From Oceaniferula flava (GTDB lineage Bacteria; Verrucomicrobiota; Verrucomicrobiia; Verrucomicrobiales; Akkermansiaceae), in NCBI RefSeq assembly GCF_016811075.1, contig NZ_JAFBGL010000011.1:62001-126000 (forward strand): a stretch of 64,000 nt of DNA, written 5' to 3'. This document shows positions 19,622 through 28,239 of this stretch, in pieces. The notes beneath the pieces were generated by a model. It had not been told where the DNA came from. It saw only the letters and a list, made by a program, of their open reading frames with translations, and did not search any database. Made by a program: the position numbers and the translations under genes. Numbering within the stretch: the first letter of the stretch is position 1; each line of letters begins with the position of its first letter.

Positions 19622-21940
19622 ATGATGGCAAAATTGACTGCACTCGCCCTGCTCCTTCTCACCCTCGGCTCCGCCTCCCACACCATGGCCGGGGAGCCCA
19701 CCCTGAAACTTCCCATCAGAGTCCACCTGATCACCGGGGTGGAGATGGTGAGAGAAATTCCCGGCCCTGACGGCAAACCGCACCGAACGGTCATGGGAAT
19801 GCCACTGACGGTCGAAAGCACTGCTCCGATCATGCAGCAGGTGAACGAGATCTGGGAACCAGCCGGGATCCAATGGGTCGTCGACCCCGCAAAGGGTGGC
19901 GGCGGCATCGTCGCAGAGAAAGCCGGCGGTGGAAAACTGAGCCCCGAGCGGCTCCAACAACTGGCACAGGCGGCGGCTGGCCGACAGCGCAAGGTCCCCG
20001 GCCCCTACATGACCCGCATTTTCCCGGCACTGGCCGATCCGGCACAGAACGAATCGATTGGCGCCGATGGCACATTCAATGACGCAGCGGCCAAGATGTA
20101 TCACCTTTACCTCTTCCCCTATGTTGGGCAGACGCTGCAAGGCACCGCGCATCTGCCGGGCACTTTTGCCATCGTGGGGGTCCATTCCGACAAGCGTCCG
20201 CACAAAGCCGGCTACCCGAAACCGCGTCCCCTGCTCATCGCCGGAGATGCCAAACCGACCTTATCCATCGCCAATTTCCCCGCTGCCGGAGCGCTCTCCG
20301 CCACCATCGCCCACGAGCTGGGACACAACCTCACTCTGACCCACCGCGACGAGGGCATGAAAGACAACCTGATGAAAGGGCATGTGAAAATCCGGCTCGC
20401 CCCGAATCAGATCCGCCAAGCACGCGCCCAGGCGATGAAGGGTCCATTGATCAAAGAAGAACCCACCGGCTCGGTGCGGATGGAGTCTCTGCCGGGCGAC
20501 GGCGTCTGGGTGTCGCCACTGCCAGTGGAGTATCAACACGACGGCAGCCCCCTGCGCGCCACCATCTGGTTTGATAAGCAATTGTTAGGCGACGGACAAG
20601 GCTACCAGCGCCGCGCCAAAGAATTCTCAGGAGCAGCCCGCCGCAGCCTCAGGAAACAAGTCATCCAGGCACTGAAATCTGAAAACCAACGCTCGCTCGC
20701 CGCCGCTGACGATAGCTTGCAAAGCCTGCTCAAGGCCGAGGTCATCAGCGAGCTCGATCCCCACTGGATCGTCAACGGATTCACCTGCAACATCCGGCAC
20801 AAAGACATCGCCCAACTCAAAAGCGTGCCCGGGGTGCGCAAAATCTTCCTGCGTGTGCCGCGTAAGGTTTCCGAACCGCAAGCCCCCGAGCAGCCAGTGG
20901 TGCCGGTGATCGAGGCGCCCACGGAACCTTCCTACCAGCAGATCCCGTGGTATGTCACCCAGCTACAGGCCGATCGCGTCTGGAAGGAGTTTGGTGCCGC
21001 CGGCCAGGGCACGCTGAACGTCATCCACGATAAGAACTTCATCTTCTCCGATCATCTCAACAGAACGGTCTACCGCAACCCGCGCGAAACACCCAACAAT
21101 AGCATCGATGACGACGGCAATGGCTACATCGATGATGTCCACGGTTACAATTTCGATCGTCAATCCACCGTGCTCTACACCCGACCGTTTCACGGCAACC
21201 CGAAGAACCGAACCATCCTGCATGGCACCAGTTGTGCTACCATCGTCAGTGGTGCGGCGGCGCTGAGCAGGGCGCCGCAGTATGGCGTGGCACCCCTCAG
21301 CCGCTGGGCGGGCGTGATCAACCTCGGAGGCATCGAACGCTCTGTGGAATGGGCGATCGAACAAGGGGCGGACACCTACAGCATGAGCTTTTCGCGGCGG
21401 AACTTCGGCGAGTATCAATCGCACTGGCGCAAGGTCATGGAGCATGGCTCGTTCTGCGGCGTTTATTTCGTCTCCGGTGCCGGCAACCGAAAGTTAGACG
21501 ACCCCCACCCTTTCCTGATGAACATTCCCCAGAGTATTCCCGCTGCCGTTTTTGCTGCCGCCGGGGTTCACAAGGACCTCAGTAAAACCTCCTTCTCATG
21601 TGTTGGCCCGGTGACTTGGAATACCGAACACTATCAGGACGGCGTGGTGCAGAAGCCGGAAGTCTGCGCATTCAACTACCAAGTGCCCTGCCTCTTCCCC
21701 AATGGCGAAACGGTGCCAGCCCTCCTCAATGGCAACTCCTACGCCGGACCGATGTTCTGCGGAGCGATCTCACTGATGCTCTCCGCCGATCCGGACTTAC
21801 TGCCCTGGGATTTGCAAGAAATCATCACCAGCACCGCCCGCGACGTGGGCCCCGAGGGACTGGATTATGAAACAGGCCACGGACTGATCGATTGCTACGC
21901 GGCCGTCAAGGAAGTGCTCCGTCGTAAGGCGCTACGCTAA
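19622..21940 (+). CDS. Secreted two-protease fusion: metzincin-like domain + I9-like propeptide + S8 subtilase
   Basis: 772 residues with a signal peptide (about 1-22, HTMAGE). Residues ~25-280 hold a zinc-protease-like domain with the metzincin pattern HELGHNLTLTH (H231, H235, H241). Residues ~345-425 resemble an inhibitor-I9 subtilase propeptide (VNGFTCNIRH...LKSVPGVRKIF). The last ~340 residues are a subtilase: DDDGNGYIDDVHGYNF, His-box HGTSCATIVSG (H534), oxyanion Asn622 in SGAGN, and Ser706 in NGNSYAGP. The Asp box reads VIHDKN (Asp470), so the Asp is one place off the usual VIDTG pattern. Not part of the sulfatase operon by spacing (106 bp). Confidence 0.75.
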   Translation: MMAKLTALALLLLTLGSASHTMAGEPTLKLPIRVHLITGVEMVREIPGPDGKPHRTVMGMPLTVESTAPIMQQVNEIWEPAGIQWVVDPAKGGGGIVAEKAGGGKLSPERLQQLAQAAAGRQRKVPGPYMTRIFPALADPAQNESIGADGTFNDAAAKMYHLYLFPYVGQTLQGTAHLPGTFAIVGVHSDKRPHKAGYPKPRPLLIAGDAKPTLSIANFPAAGALSATIAHELGHNLTLTHRDEGMKDNLMKGHVKIRLAPNQIRQARAQAMKGPLIKEEPTGSVRMESLPGDGVWVSPLPVEYQHDGSPLRATIWFDKQLLGDGQGYQRRAKEFSGAARRSLRKQVIQALKSENQRSLAAADDSLQSLLKAEVISELDPHWIVNGFTCNIRHKDIAQLKSVPGVRKIFLRVPRKVSEPQAPEQPVVPVIEAPTEPSYQQIPWYVTQLQADRVWKEFGAAGQGTLNVIHDKNFIFSDHLNRTVYRNPRETPNNSIDDDGNGYIDDVHGYNFDRQSTVLYTRPFHGNPKNRTILHGTSCATIVSGAAALSRAPQYGVAPLSRWAGVINLGGIERSVEWAIEQGADTYSMSFSRRNFGEYQSHWRKVMEHGSFCGVYFVSGAGNRKLDDPHPFLMNIPQSIPAAVFAAAGVHKDLSKTSFSCVGPVTWNTEHYQDGVVQKPEVCAFNYQVPCLFPNGETVPALLNGNSYAGPMFCGAISLMLSADPDLLPWDLQEIITSTARDVGPEGLDYETGHGLIDCYAAVKEVLRRKALR

Positions 21941-21960
21941 CGGAAACCAAGCATTCGCCG

Positions 21961-22950
21961 CTAAGATGCCATGGTGAGCACGTCCAATGCCGGATTGGCA
22001 CTGCCGTAGCTGACGAGCTGGATATCGAGCCCCGCGCTGAACTTGGAGCGCAGGGCGCGATCGATGGCATCGATGATCCAAGCCTCCGAGTTGCCAAAAG
22101 CCCCACCGCCTAACAAAGTCAAATAGACGCTGCGATTGCCCGTTTCCGCCGCATTGATTTGCGCCGCACAGAGAGTCGCTTCATAAGCCGCCTCCAGCAC
22201 CAGCCTGGCAAAACCCGACCAAGCAGCTGGAGCATGGCTGGAATAAGCGACCGGTAAGGCGGACGCATAGACTTGGCTGACGAGATGCGAGCATGATCGG
22301 ATAGTGACCTGCGTGCTTCGCTGAAAGCCCACCTGAAGATGCCCCTTGAGCGTCTCCCGCTCGGCCGAAGTGGCGCGATCGAGCACGGTGGAAATTTCCA
22401 CCAGACCACTGGCGCTGGCCAGTGCGTAACCATTTTGCATCGTCCAGAGTCGATCAGATACATTGCCAAGTGCTGCACCCAAGCCAGCCAAGGCATCCAA
22501 CTGCCGGGTCGCAGTCTGGCCGATCTGACCATGGATATCGGCGAAATAATGACGGTAGATTGTTCCCGCTCCTGCCGCGATCGCGCAGGCTGGGCCCTGA
22601 GTAAAATCCTGTCCATAGATCCCCACTCCCTGCTCCGGTGTGACCTGGGACGAGATCATCTCCAAGAGGTTGAATTGAGAGGCCACTTGGAACAGGGCCC
22701 CAGCATTCTGAGGGTCCGCGTGCAGGTTCTGAACATTGGCCACGAGCTGACGCACCCGGGGAGCTGAGCCATCGACCCATTTGCAGGCACGCTGCCGAAG
22801 GTCTGCCAAAGAAGCGAGTTCCAGCGTGCCGCAGGTCCAGCGGCCCCCATTGACACGCGATCGGATCTCGGCGCCGGAGCACTCCAAATTGGCCCTAACG
22901 GCATCCGATTCCGTCTCTGCAAATCCAGTGAGTTCTTCGAACCAGGTCAT
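21961..22950 (-). CDS. Macrodomain-like conserved protein (function unknown)
   Basis: 329 residues, no signal peptide or membrane segment. Recognisable conserved blocks are GALFQVASQFNLLEM, TQGPACAIAAGAGTIYR, LWTMQNGYAL and, near the C-terminus, TLLGGGAFGNSEAW. The last resembles the ADP-ribose-binding glycine loop of macrodomains, and the QVASQFN block resembles the PARG side of that fold. I infer an ADP-ribose or NAD-derivative binding protein, without proof. Its ATG overlaps the stop codon of the NDH-2 gene upstream by 4 bases, so translation is coupled. That link to an NADH dehydrogenase suggests a role around NAD(H) metabolism. Confidence 0.6.
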   Translation of the reverse strand: MTWFEELTGFAETESDAVRANLECSGAEIRSRVNGGRWTCGTLELASLADLRQRACKWVDGSAPRVRQLVANVQNLHADPQNAGALFQVASQFNLLEMISSQVTPEQGVGIYGQDFTQGPACAIAAGAGTIYRHYFADIHGQIGQTATRQLDALAGLGAALGNVSDRLWTMQNGYALASASGLVEISTVLDRATSAERETLKGHLQVGFQRSTQVTIRSCSHLVSQVYASALPVAYSSHAPAAWSGFARLVLEAAYEATLCAAQINAAETGNRSVYLTLLGGGAFGNSEAWIIDAIDRALRSKFSAGLDIQLVSYGSANPALDVLTMAS

Positions 22951-24206
22951 TGTTTTGCAGTGAACACCCTGGCACCGGGTTTATCTTTTACATAGGCCCA
23001 GGCCCATTGTAGCAGGACGGAGAGCTTGCTGCGGAAGCCGATAAGAAAGAGCAGGTGAATAAACAGCCAAGTCATCCAGGCCAGATAGCCGCGCAGTTTC
23101 ATGCTGCCCATCTTCACCACCGCCGCATTTTTCCCAATGATGGCCATGATTCCCTTGTCTTTGAAAATGAAAGGAGCTGAGGGATGCTCGCCGGGTGCGC
23201 TGGTGAGATCGACAATGCGATCGCCAATGTACTCGCCCATCTGTGTGGCTGCAGGAGCCAGGCCGGGGACCTGTTGTCCTTTGGCATCGGTGTGAGCCGT
23301 GACATCCCCTGCCAGATAGACATTGGACATCCCCGGGGCCGTAAGATCCGGATTGGTTTTCACGCGGCCACCACGATCGGTATCCACACCTAACATCCGG
23401 GTCAAGGGACTCGCGCCCACTCCCGCGGCCCAGATCAAGGTCTCTGCGTGAATCGGCTCGCGCTCATCAAAGGTCAGGGTATGCCGCTCCACCCCGGTGA
23501 CGCGGTGACCCAGGACAATCTCCACGCCCAAATGCTCGAGACGCTCTTGGGTGTATTTCGATTGGTCGGGGTCGAAGGGTTTGAGGATGCGATCACCGCT
23601 CTGGATCAAAATGACTCGCAGGCTATTGATATCGAGTCGGCGGAAATTCGTTTTGAGCGCACGTCTGGCGAGATCGGAATAGGCGCCAGCGAGCTCCACC
23701 CCGGTCGGGCCACCGCCTACAATGGCGATGGTCATCAGGCGTTTACGCTCCTCCGGATCATCAGTGAGTTCGGCACGTTCCAAGGCACCAAAGACACAGC
23801 GCCGCACCTTGAAAGCATCATCTAACGATTTCAAGCCCAGCGTGTGTGCCGCCCATTCATCTTTACCAAAATAAGACGTCTGCGCGCCGGCTGCCACCAC
23901 CAGATAATCGTAGTCGTAGGTTCTGATCGGTGAGCTCACCTGCGACTTTTCCGTATCGATACCGGTGATGGTATCCATCAGCACGGTCACATTGGCGGCG
24001 CGACTCATGAGCTGGCGCAGTGATCTGGCGATGTCTGGTGCGGAGAGTGCGGCGGTGGCCACCTGATAGAGCAGTGGCTGGAACAGGTGATGGTTTTCCT
24101 TATCGATCAAAGTCACCCGGACGCCAGGCCGGTTGGCCAATTTTTTAGCACAGGATAATCCTGCAAATCCGCCACCGATGATGAGCACATGTTTGGTATC
24201 TTCCAC
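22947..24206 (-). CDS. ndh: Type II NADH dehydrogenase-like FAD oxidoreductase
   Basis: 419 residues. The FAD Rossmann motif IIGGGFAGLSCAKKL is at residues 9-23 and the NADH motif IVGGGPTGVELAGAY near 163. Typical NDH-2 blocks follow (NHHLFQPLLYQVATA, LIWAAGVGASPL, NVYLAGDVTAH). The C-terminal ~50 residues are hydrophobic (LAWMTWLFIHLLFLIGF), the usual anchor to the inner membrane face. It would pass electrons from NADH to quinone without pumping protons. The stop codon overlaps the start of the macrodomain-like gene. Confidence 0.9.
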   Translation of the reverse strand: MEDTKHVLIIGGGFAGLSCAKKLANRPGVRVTLIDKENHHLFQPLLYQVATAALSAPDIARSLRQLMSRAANVTVLMDTITGIDTEKSQVSSPIRTYDYDYLVVAAGAQTSYFGKDEWAAHTLGLKSLDDAFKVRRCVFGALERAELTDDPEERKRLMTIAIVGGGPTGVELAGAYSDLARRALKTNFRRLDINSLRVILIQSGDRILKPFDPDQSKYTQERLEHLGVEIVLGHRVTGVERHTLTFDEREPIHAETLIWAAGVGASPLTRMLGVDTDRGGRVKTNPDLTAPGMSNVYLAGDVTAHTDAKGQQVPGLAPAATQMGEYIGDRIVDLTSAPGEHPSAPFIFKDKGIMAIIGKNAAVVKMGSMKLRGYLAWMTWLFIHLLFLIGFRSKLSVLLQWAWAYVKDKPGARVFTAKQ

Positions 24207-24256
24207 AGGTATAGCATGGAGAGAGATCCTCGTCCGTCAAGAAGGCAGGAACAGAA

Positions 24257-24284
24257 AAACGGGAGGACTCCATCCCTCCCGTTT
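24257..24284 (-). terminator. Terminator behind the orphan PEP-CTERM tail
   Basis: A perfect 10-bp stem AAACGGGAGG / CCTCCCGTTT ends in an oligo-U on the minus strand (plus-strand AAAAA at 24255-24259). The flank TTTGCTTGG is shared with the terminator of typA at 25668-25699. It now lies after the gene remnant 24293-24400. Confidence 0.8.
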
Positions 24285-24292
24285 GCTTGGTT

Positions 24293-24400
24293 TTATGCTC
24301 TGATCCCCTGTTTACGGCAGAACAGTAGCAGGGCCAAAAAGCCCAGATCAAGAATGGCTGAAGCTGCCGGCTCTGGGAGGGCGATCCACATAGGTGGCAT
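24293..24400 (-). pseudogene. Orphan PEP-CTERM sorting tail, remnant gene
   Basis: An unbroken minus-strand frame of 35 codons encodes MPPMWIALPEPAASAIL followed by a hydrophobic stretch (DLGFLALLLF) and a basic end with CRK and R. That is the three-part PEP-CTERM signal: PEP motif, transmembrane helix, positive cluster. An in-frame TAG lies 10 codons before the first ATG, so no body domain or signal peptide is attached. The terminator downstream is intact. It looks like the 3' end of a lost PEP-CTERM gene. A functional microprotein is possible but less likely. Confidence 0.6.
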
Positions 24401-24458
24401 CTTTAGGGTATAGTTACAGCGTAGCCACTAGTAGAGGCCCAGCATACACAATGAAACA

Positions 24459-24489
24459 AAACACGAGGAGACCGAAGTCTCCCCGCGTT
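24459..24489 (-). terminator. UUCG-loop terminator of the PEP-CTERM gene
   Basis: On the minus strand the hairpin is GGGGAGAC-TTCG-GTCTCCTC, a C(UUCG)G tetraloop, with a further short pairing outside it (AACGCG / CGTGTT). It lies 21 bp after the stop of the PEP-CTERM gene at 24510 and is nearly the same hairpin as that after typA. Confidence 0.8.
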
Positions 24490-24509
24490 CCGAACACACA
24501 TAAAAAAAA

Positions 24510-25373
24510 TTATCGCCGACGTCGCAGAAGCAGGGCGATACCACCAAGCCCTAACAATGCCGTGGAAGATGGCTCTGGCACAACTTGCACCTGCAGGAGA
24601 CCATCGGTTGTATTATAGACCACCTCGAGCGACTGCCCTGCTCCAAGACCACTCGCATTGACATTGCCGAAGACACCCGCAGCACCGCCAAACCCACTGA
24701 CGTTATTAACCAGTGTATAGCTATCTCCCATTGTAGGTGCAGCTGCAAAATTGAGCGCCAAGGTCGAGGTATCGCCAAGTTCCAAGGCTAGTGAGCTCCC
24801 AGGGATCGTTAAGTGGTTCAGTGAGCTATCAAATGAGAATGACAGAATACCAGCGTCCCCAATGACCAATTCATCCCCCAAGTTTCCTGACCATGACGTT
24901 CCTGAGCTCAGATTGAGTGAACCGCTAATCACCTCAAGAGCCTTAGAAATTTGAGCCGTTGAACCGTCTTCAAATGAAAGCGTTCCGCCATTGGTAATAA
25001 ACACATCAGCTGAAGCACCCGCCACATCGATAGTCCCACCTAAATTGACATTGATCGTGCCGCCATCGACAAAAATATCTGGATTTGAGCTCACGGTGCC
25101 TGAACGAAGCTGAAGCTCGTTAGCACCGGTGTTCAGAGTCCCTTTGACAACGATATCAGTAACCGAGGGGCTATTGTTGAGCATGATATAATCTGCCGAC
25201 ATTGTAGCTGTAGCACCGGCTGCAATTTCCCCAAGGCCATTGCTTGCGTCGGGCAGTCCGTTGTCCCAGTTACCAGCTGTATTAAAATCGCCAATTCCGG
25301 TAAAAATAGTCAGCGCCTGAGCAGGCAAAACCAGAAGACCGCCTAGTAGAAGTGTCGTAGTGTGTGTGTTCAT
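24510..25373 (-). CDS. PEP-CTERM sorting domain protein with beta-rich repeat body
   Basis: 287 residues with a signal peptide (to about residue 20, LPAQALT). The body has pentapeptide-like beta-strand repeats rich in Gly, Ser, Thr and Asn (for example GTLNTGANELQLRSG, GGTINVNLGGTIDV) as in autotransporter-type beta helices. The last 24 residues are a full PEP-CTERM signal: VPEPSSTALLGLG, a hydrophobic helix and RRRR. Such proteins are exported, processed by an exosortase and kept in the outer layer or biofilm matrix. No exosortase is in the window. Very low in Lys and Arg until the tail, as is common for this class. Confidence 0.85.
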   Translation of the reverse strand: MNTHTTTLLLGGLLVLPAQALTIFTGIGDFNTAGNWDNGLPDASNGLGEIAAGATATMSADYIMLNNSPSVTDIVVKGTLNTGANELQLRSGTVSSNPDIFVDGGTINVNLGGTIDVAGASADVFITNGGTLSFEDGSTAQISKALEVISGSLNLSSGTSWSGNLGDELVIGDAGILSFSFDSSLNHLTIPGSSLALELGDTSTLALNFAAAPTMGDSYTLVNNVSGFGGAAGVFGNVNASGLGAGQSLEVVYNTTDGLLQVQVVPEPSSTALLGLGGIALLLRRRR

Positions 25374-25667
25374 GATGGGTTTCTCAATAATGATTAAGTC
25401 CTACGCAAGCTAGCCCAACTATGCCGTCTTCATTGAAGACAAAATTTCATTCAACATGGTCAATTTTAGTTATCGATGCCAATGAACTGGAAAGACCGTC
25501 ACCTCCCGGCCATCGAAACGGTGGGGGGCTACCTCCTACGGCGCTGGACCAGTGCTATCCCACCGAGATCCAGCATGGCTGCGTATGAGGGCTCGAGCTT
25601 GGACTCAAGTTGAGACCGGAAACCCAACACAGCATCAGCTCGCTGCCTATCGAGAGCCTCACTGCAC
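25374..25667. other. Intergenic stretch without recognised gene
   Basis: About 290 bp between the PEP-CTERM gene and the typA terminator. It must hold the PEP-CTERM promoter at its left end (AT-rich around 25374-25480). The right part is GC-rich. The small open frames here show no family resemblance and overlap each other, and I see no RNA gene or conserved repeat. Confidence 0.5.
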
Positions 25668-25699
25668 AAAAAAACGGGGAGACCGAAGTCTCCCCGTTT
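25668..25699 (-). terminator. UUCG-loop terminator of typA
   Basis: On the minus strand: AAACGGGGAGAC-TTCG-GTCTCCCCGTTT followed by a U-run (plus-strand A7 at 25668-25674). The 12-bp perfect stem with a C(UUCG)G loop is one of the strongest terminators in the window, 25 bp after the typA stop codon. Confidence 0.95.
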
Positions 25700-25723
25700 G
25701 CTTGGAAAAGTTGGACGAAAGCC

Positions 25724-27553
25724 CTACAAGCCGGCTTCTGCCTTGCGGGCTTTTTCGGCGCGTTTGCGTTCGTGCGGATCGAGGATGCGCTTGCGCAGAC
25801 GGAGGTGACTTGGGGTTGCTTCCAGCAGCTCGTCGGCCTCAATGTATTCGATGGCGCGCTCAAGGGACATCTTGATTGGAGGCGCGAGGCCCACGGTGAT
25901 GCCCTTGGTGGCGGAACGGTGGTTGGTCAAGCTCTTGGCTTTCACTGGGTTCACCGGAAGGTCGTCCTTCCGTGGGTTTTCACCGATGATCTGACCTTCG
26001 TAAACTTCGTCACCAGGAGCGACAAAGAGTTTACCACGTTCTTCCAGAGGCAGCAGCGAGTATGCCATCGCAGTGCCGGTGCTCATGCTGACCAGAGTGC
26101 CGGTGTTACGAGTGGTGATCTCGCCACAGTGTGGAGCGTATTCCTTGAACAGGTGAGACATCACACCGTGACCACTGGTAAGGTTGAGAAGTTCGAACTC
26201 AAACCCGATCAGTCCACGAGTGGAAATGGTGGCCTCGATGGTGGCTCCGTGGGCGTTGGTGCCCATGTCCTCGATGCGTGCGCGGCGGTTGGCCAGCGAC
26301 TTCATCACACCACCGGTGTATTCCTCAGGCACTTCAACGAAGAGCGACTCGAATGGCTCTTCGAGCTCGCCACTTTCGGACTTACGGGTGATCACCATTG
26401 GACGGGAGACGAGCACTTCATAACCTTCACGGCGCATGGTTTCCACCAGCACAGAGATCTGCATGGCGCCACGAGCGGCGACTTCGAACACGCCGGCCTT
26501 GTCGGTGTCTTCCACCTCGATGGAGACGTTGGTCTTCAGCTCGCGGTCGAGACGGTCTTTGATCGCACGGGAGGTAACGTGTTTTCCTTCGCGACCACCG
26601 TAAGGGCCGTCGTTGATGGAGAACTGCATTTTCACGGTGGGAGGATCAATAGCGACGAATGGCAGCGCTTCGACTTCGGCGTCCGCAGACAGGGTGTCAC
26701 CAATGTCAATATCTTCAAAACCTGCAACCCCCACAATGTTCCCAGCCACACCTTCAGCAGACTCTTGATTAGAAAGTGAACTGTATTCGAAAACTTTAGT
26801 CACCTTGCCGCGCACCTTGCTTCCGTCCTTGCAGATCCGGAAAATGCTATCGCCTTTTTTCACTGAACCAGACTGAACTTTGCCCATGGCAACACGACCG
26901 ACATAATCATCCCAATCGATGTTCGATGCCAACATTTTGAAAGCAGCGTCAGGATCCGAGTCAGGTGCTTGAACGTGTTCGATGATAGTTTCCAGCAGTG
27001 GCGTGACGTCCTTTTGCTCGTCATCGAGAGATTTTACAAAGAAGCCATTCTTGGCGGATCCGTAGACGAAGGGAGCTTCGAACTGCTCTTCGCTGGCTTC
27101 GAGTTCGAGGAAGAGCTCGAGCACGCGATCGTGCACGCCTTCAGGATCTGAGTGGTCACGGTCGATCTTGTTCACCACAACGATGGGGGTCAGCCCTTGC
27201 TGCAGGGCTTTTCTCAGCACGAAGCGAGTCTGTGCCTGGGGGCCATCATGGGCGTCCACGAGAAGGAGCACGCCGTCCACCATCTTCATCACCCGCTCCA
27301 CCTCGCCACCGAAGTCGGCGTGGCCTGGGGTATCGACGATGTTGACGGTGTAGTCGTTCCATTTGACGGAAGTATTCTTCGCCTTAATGGTGATGCCTTT
27401 TTCACGTTCCAAGTCCATGGAGTCCATGGCGCGCTCGCCAGCCTGTTGGTGTTCGCCGTATGCGCCGCCGGCCTTGAGCAGCTCGTCAACGAGAGTGGTC
27501 TTGCCATGGTCAACGTGAGCGATGATGGCGATATTGCGGATGTTATTGGTCAT
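25724..27553 (-). CDS. typA: Translational GTPase TypA/BipA
   Basis: 609-residue ribosome-associated GTPase of the EF-G-like superfamily, involved in ribosome assembly and stress adaptation. G motifs: AHVDHGKTTL (residues 12-21), DTPGHADFGGEVERV and NKIDR. The effector-loop region AMDSMDLEREKGITIKAKNT is typical. The C-terminal part includes KGGHGVMSHLFKEY-like LTSGHGVMSHLFKEY and LRLRKRILDPHERKRAEK, both diagnostic for TypA. Length and start agree with the family. Monocistronic; its own terminator is downstream. Confidence 0.95.
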   Translation of the reverse strand: MTNNIRNIAIIAHVDHGKTTLVDELLKAGGAYGEHQQAGERAMDSMDLEREKGITIKAKNTSVKWNDYTVNIVDTPGHADFGGEVERVMKMVDGVLLLVDAHDGPQAQTRFVLRKALQQGLTPIVVVNKIDRDHSDPEGVHDRVLELFLELEASEEQFEAPFVYGSAKNGFFVKSLDDEQKDVTPLLETIIEHVQAPDSDPDAAFKMLASNIDWDDYVGRVAMGKVQSGSVKKGDSIFRICKDGSKVRGKVTKVFEYSSLSNQESAEGVAGNIVGVAGFEDIDIGDTLSADAEVEALPFVAIDPPTVKMQFSINDGPYGGREGKHVTSRAIKDRLDRELKTNVSIEVEDTDKAGVFEVAARGAMQISVLVETMRREGYEVLVSRPMVITRKSESGELEEPFESLFVEVPEEYTGGVMKSLANRRARIEDMGTNAHGATIEATISTRGLIGFEFELLNLTSGHGVMSHLFKEYAPHCGEITTRNTGTLVSMSTGTAMAYSLLPLEERGKLFVAPGDEVYEGQIIGENPRKDDLPVNPVKAKSLTNHRSATKGITVGLAPPIKMSLERAIEYIEADELLEATPSHLRLRKRILDPHERKRAEKARKAEAGL

Positions 27554-27769
27554 GAGTATCTTGTTGGGCTGTGTGCACGGCGAACATTCTGTCGATCAGG
27601 CGCGCGGAGACTCTTCGATTTTTCACAAATTGCAATCACGAAATCCTTGAGGCTGCGAGAGTTTACTCCGGCAGACAGCTTGAGCTCGGGTGCAGCAGAG
27701 GCTCCCGAACGATTCATCGAGTGATGTTTCCCCGCCCATAGGCTGGGGGGGTTCAGAAAATTGAGGTCT

Positions 27770-28225
27770 CTACTCAGCCAGCTTAGCGATGCGTTGGGCG
27801 GCGGCATCCAACTCGCAATCACTGGCTAGAATGAACAAGCCCTGCCCTTCGTTGAGGCAGTGGTAAATGACGATGACATCATCCATTTCCACCGTCATCC
27901 GGTAGACATTACGCCCTGACTCGTGCATTTGCTGGCAGTTCGACAGGAAAAGCTTGGCGGTCTTCGAGGCGGCCTCATGGCTGAGGAAGGTCTCATTATA
28001 AAGCACTTCCCCTTCGTCATCACAGACGGCAAAGCCGAGAAGTTCCGAGCGATCGTAAAGTGGCTGGAGGTGCTCACGGATTTTAAGATGCTTCTGATCT
28101 GGCTCTGCGGCAGCGGCAGGCTCTTCGGCAGCAGGCTCGTCGGGAGTGAGTTCCTTCAGACTGATCGGTGGCTGCATCGGCTTAGGAGCTGGTGCGACTG
28201 CTGTGTGTGTGTTGGTATCGCTCAT
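27770..28225 (-). CDS. Roadblock/LC7-like small protein (function unknown)
   Basis: 151 residues if begun at the ATG giving MSDTNTHTA. A longer frame would overlap the upstream gene and is less likely. The first ~55 residues are Pro/Ala/Glu-rich and probably disordered. The rest has the pattern of a roadblock/LC7 domain: LLGFAVCDDEGEVLYNETFL, then a helix with KTAKLFLSNCQQM, and strands VYRMTVEMDDVIVIYHCLNEGQGLFIL. In bacteria this fold is used by MglB-like GTPase partners and signalling scaffolds. That assignment is an inference from pattern. It is the last gene of a three-gene operon. Confidence 0.5.
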   Translation of the reverse strand: MSDTNTHTAVAPAPKPMQPPISLKELTPDEPAAEEPAAAAEPDQKHLKIREHLQPLYDRSELLGFAVCDDEGEVLYNETFLSHEAASKTAKLFLSNCQQMHESGRNVYRMTVEMDDVIVIYHCLNEGQGLFILASDCELDAAAQRIAKLAE

Positions 28226-28239
28226 AGTGCTGGGTTTAT

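Noticed and set aside
25610-26779. Long plus-strand open frame over typA
   Set aside because: It is a shadow of the typA coding strand in a GC-rich gene; the minus-strand product matches TypA over its full length.
27729-27752. C-rich/G-rich hairpin downstream of the LC7-like gene
   Set aside because: Pairing has internal mismatches and no U-run on the minus strand. It could be a terminator, but the evidence is too weak.
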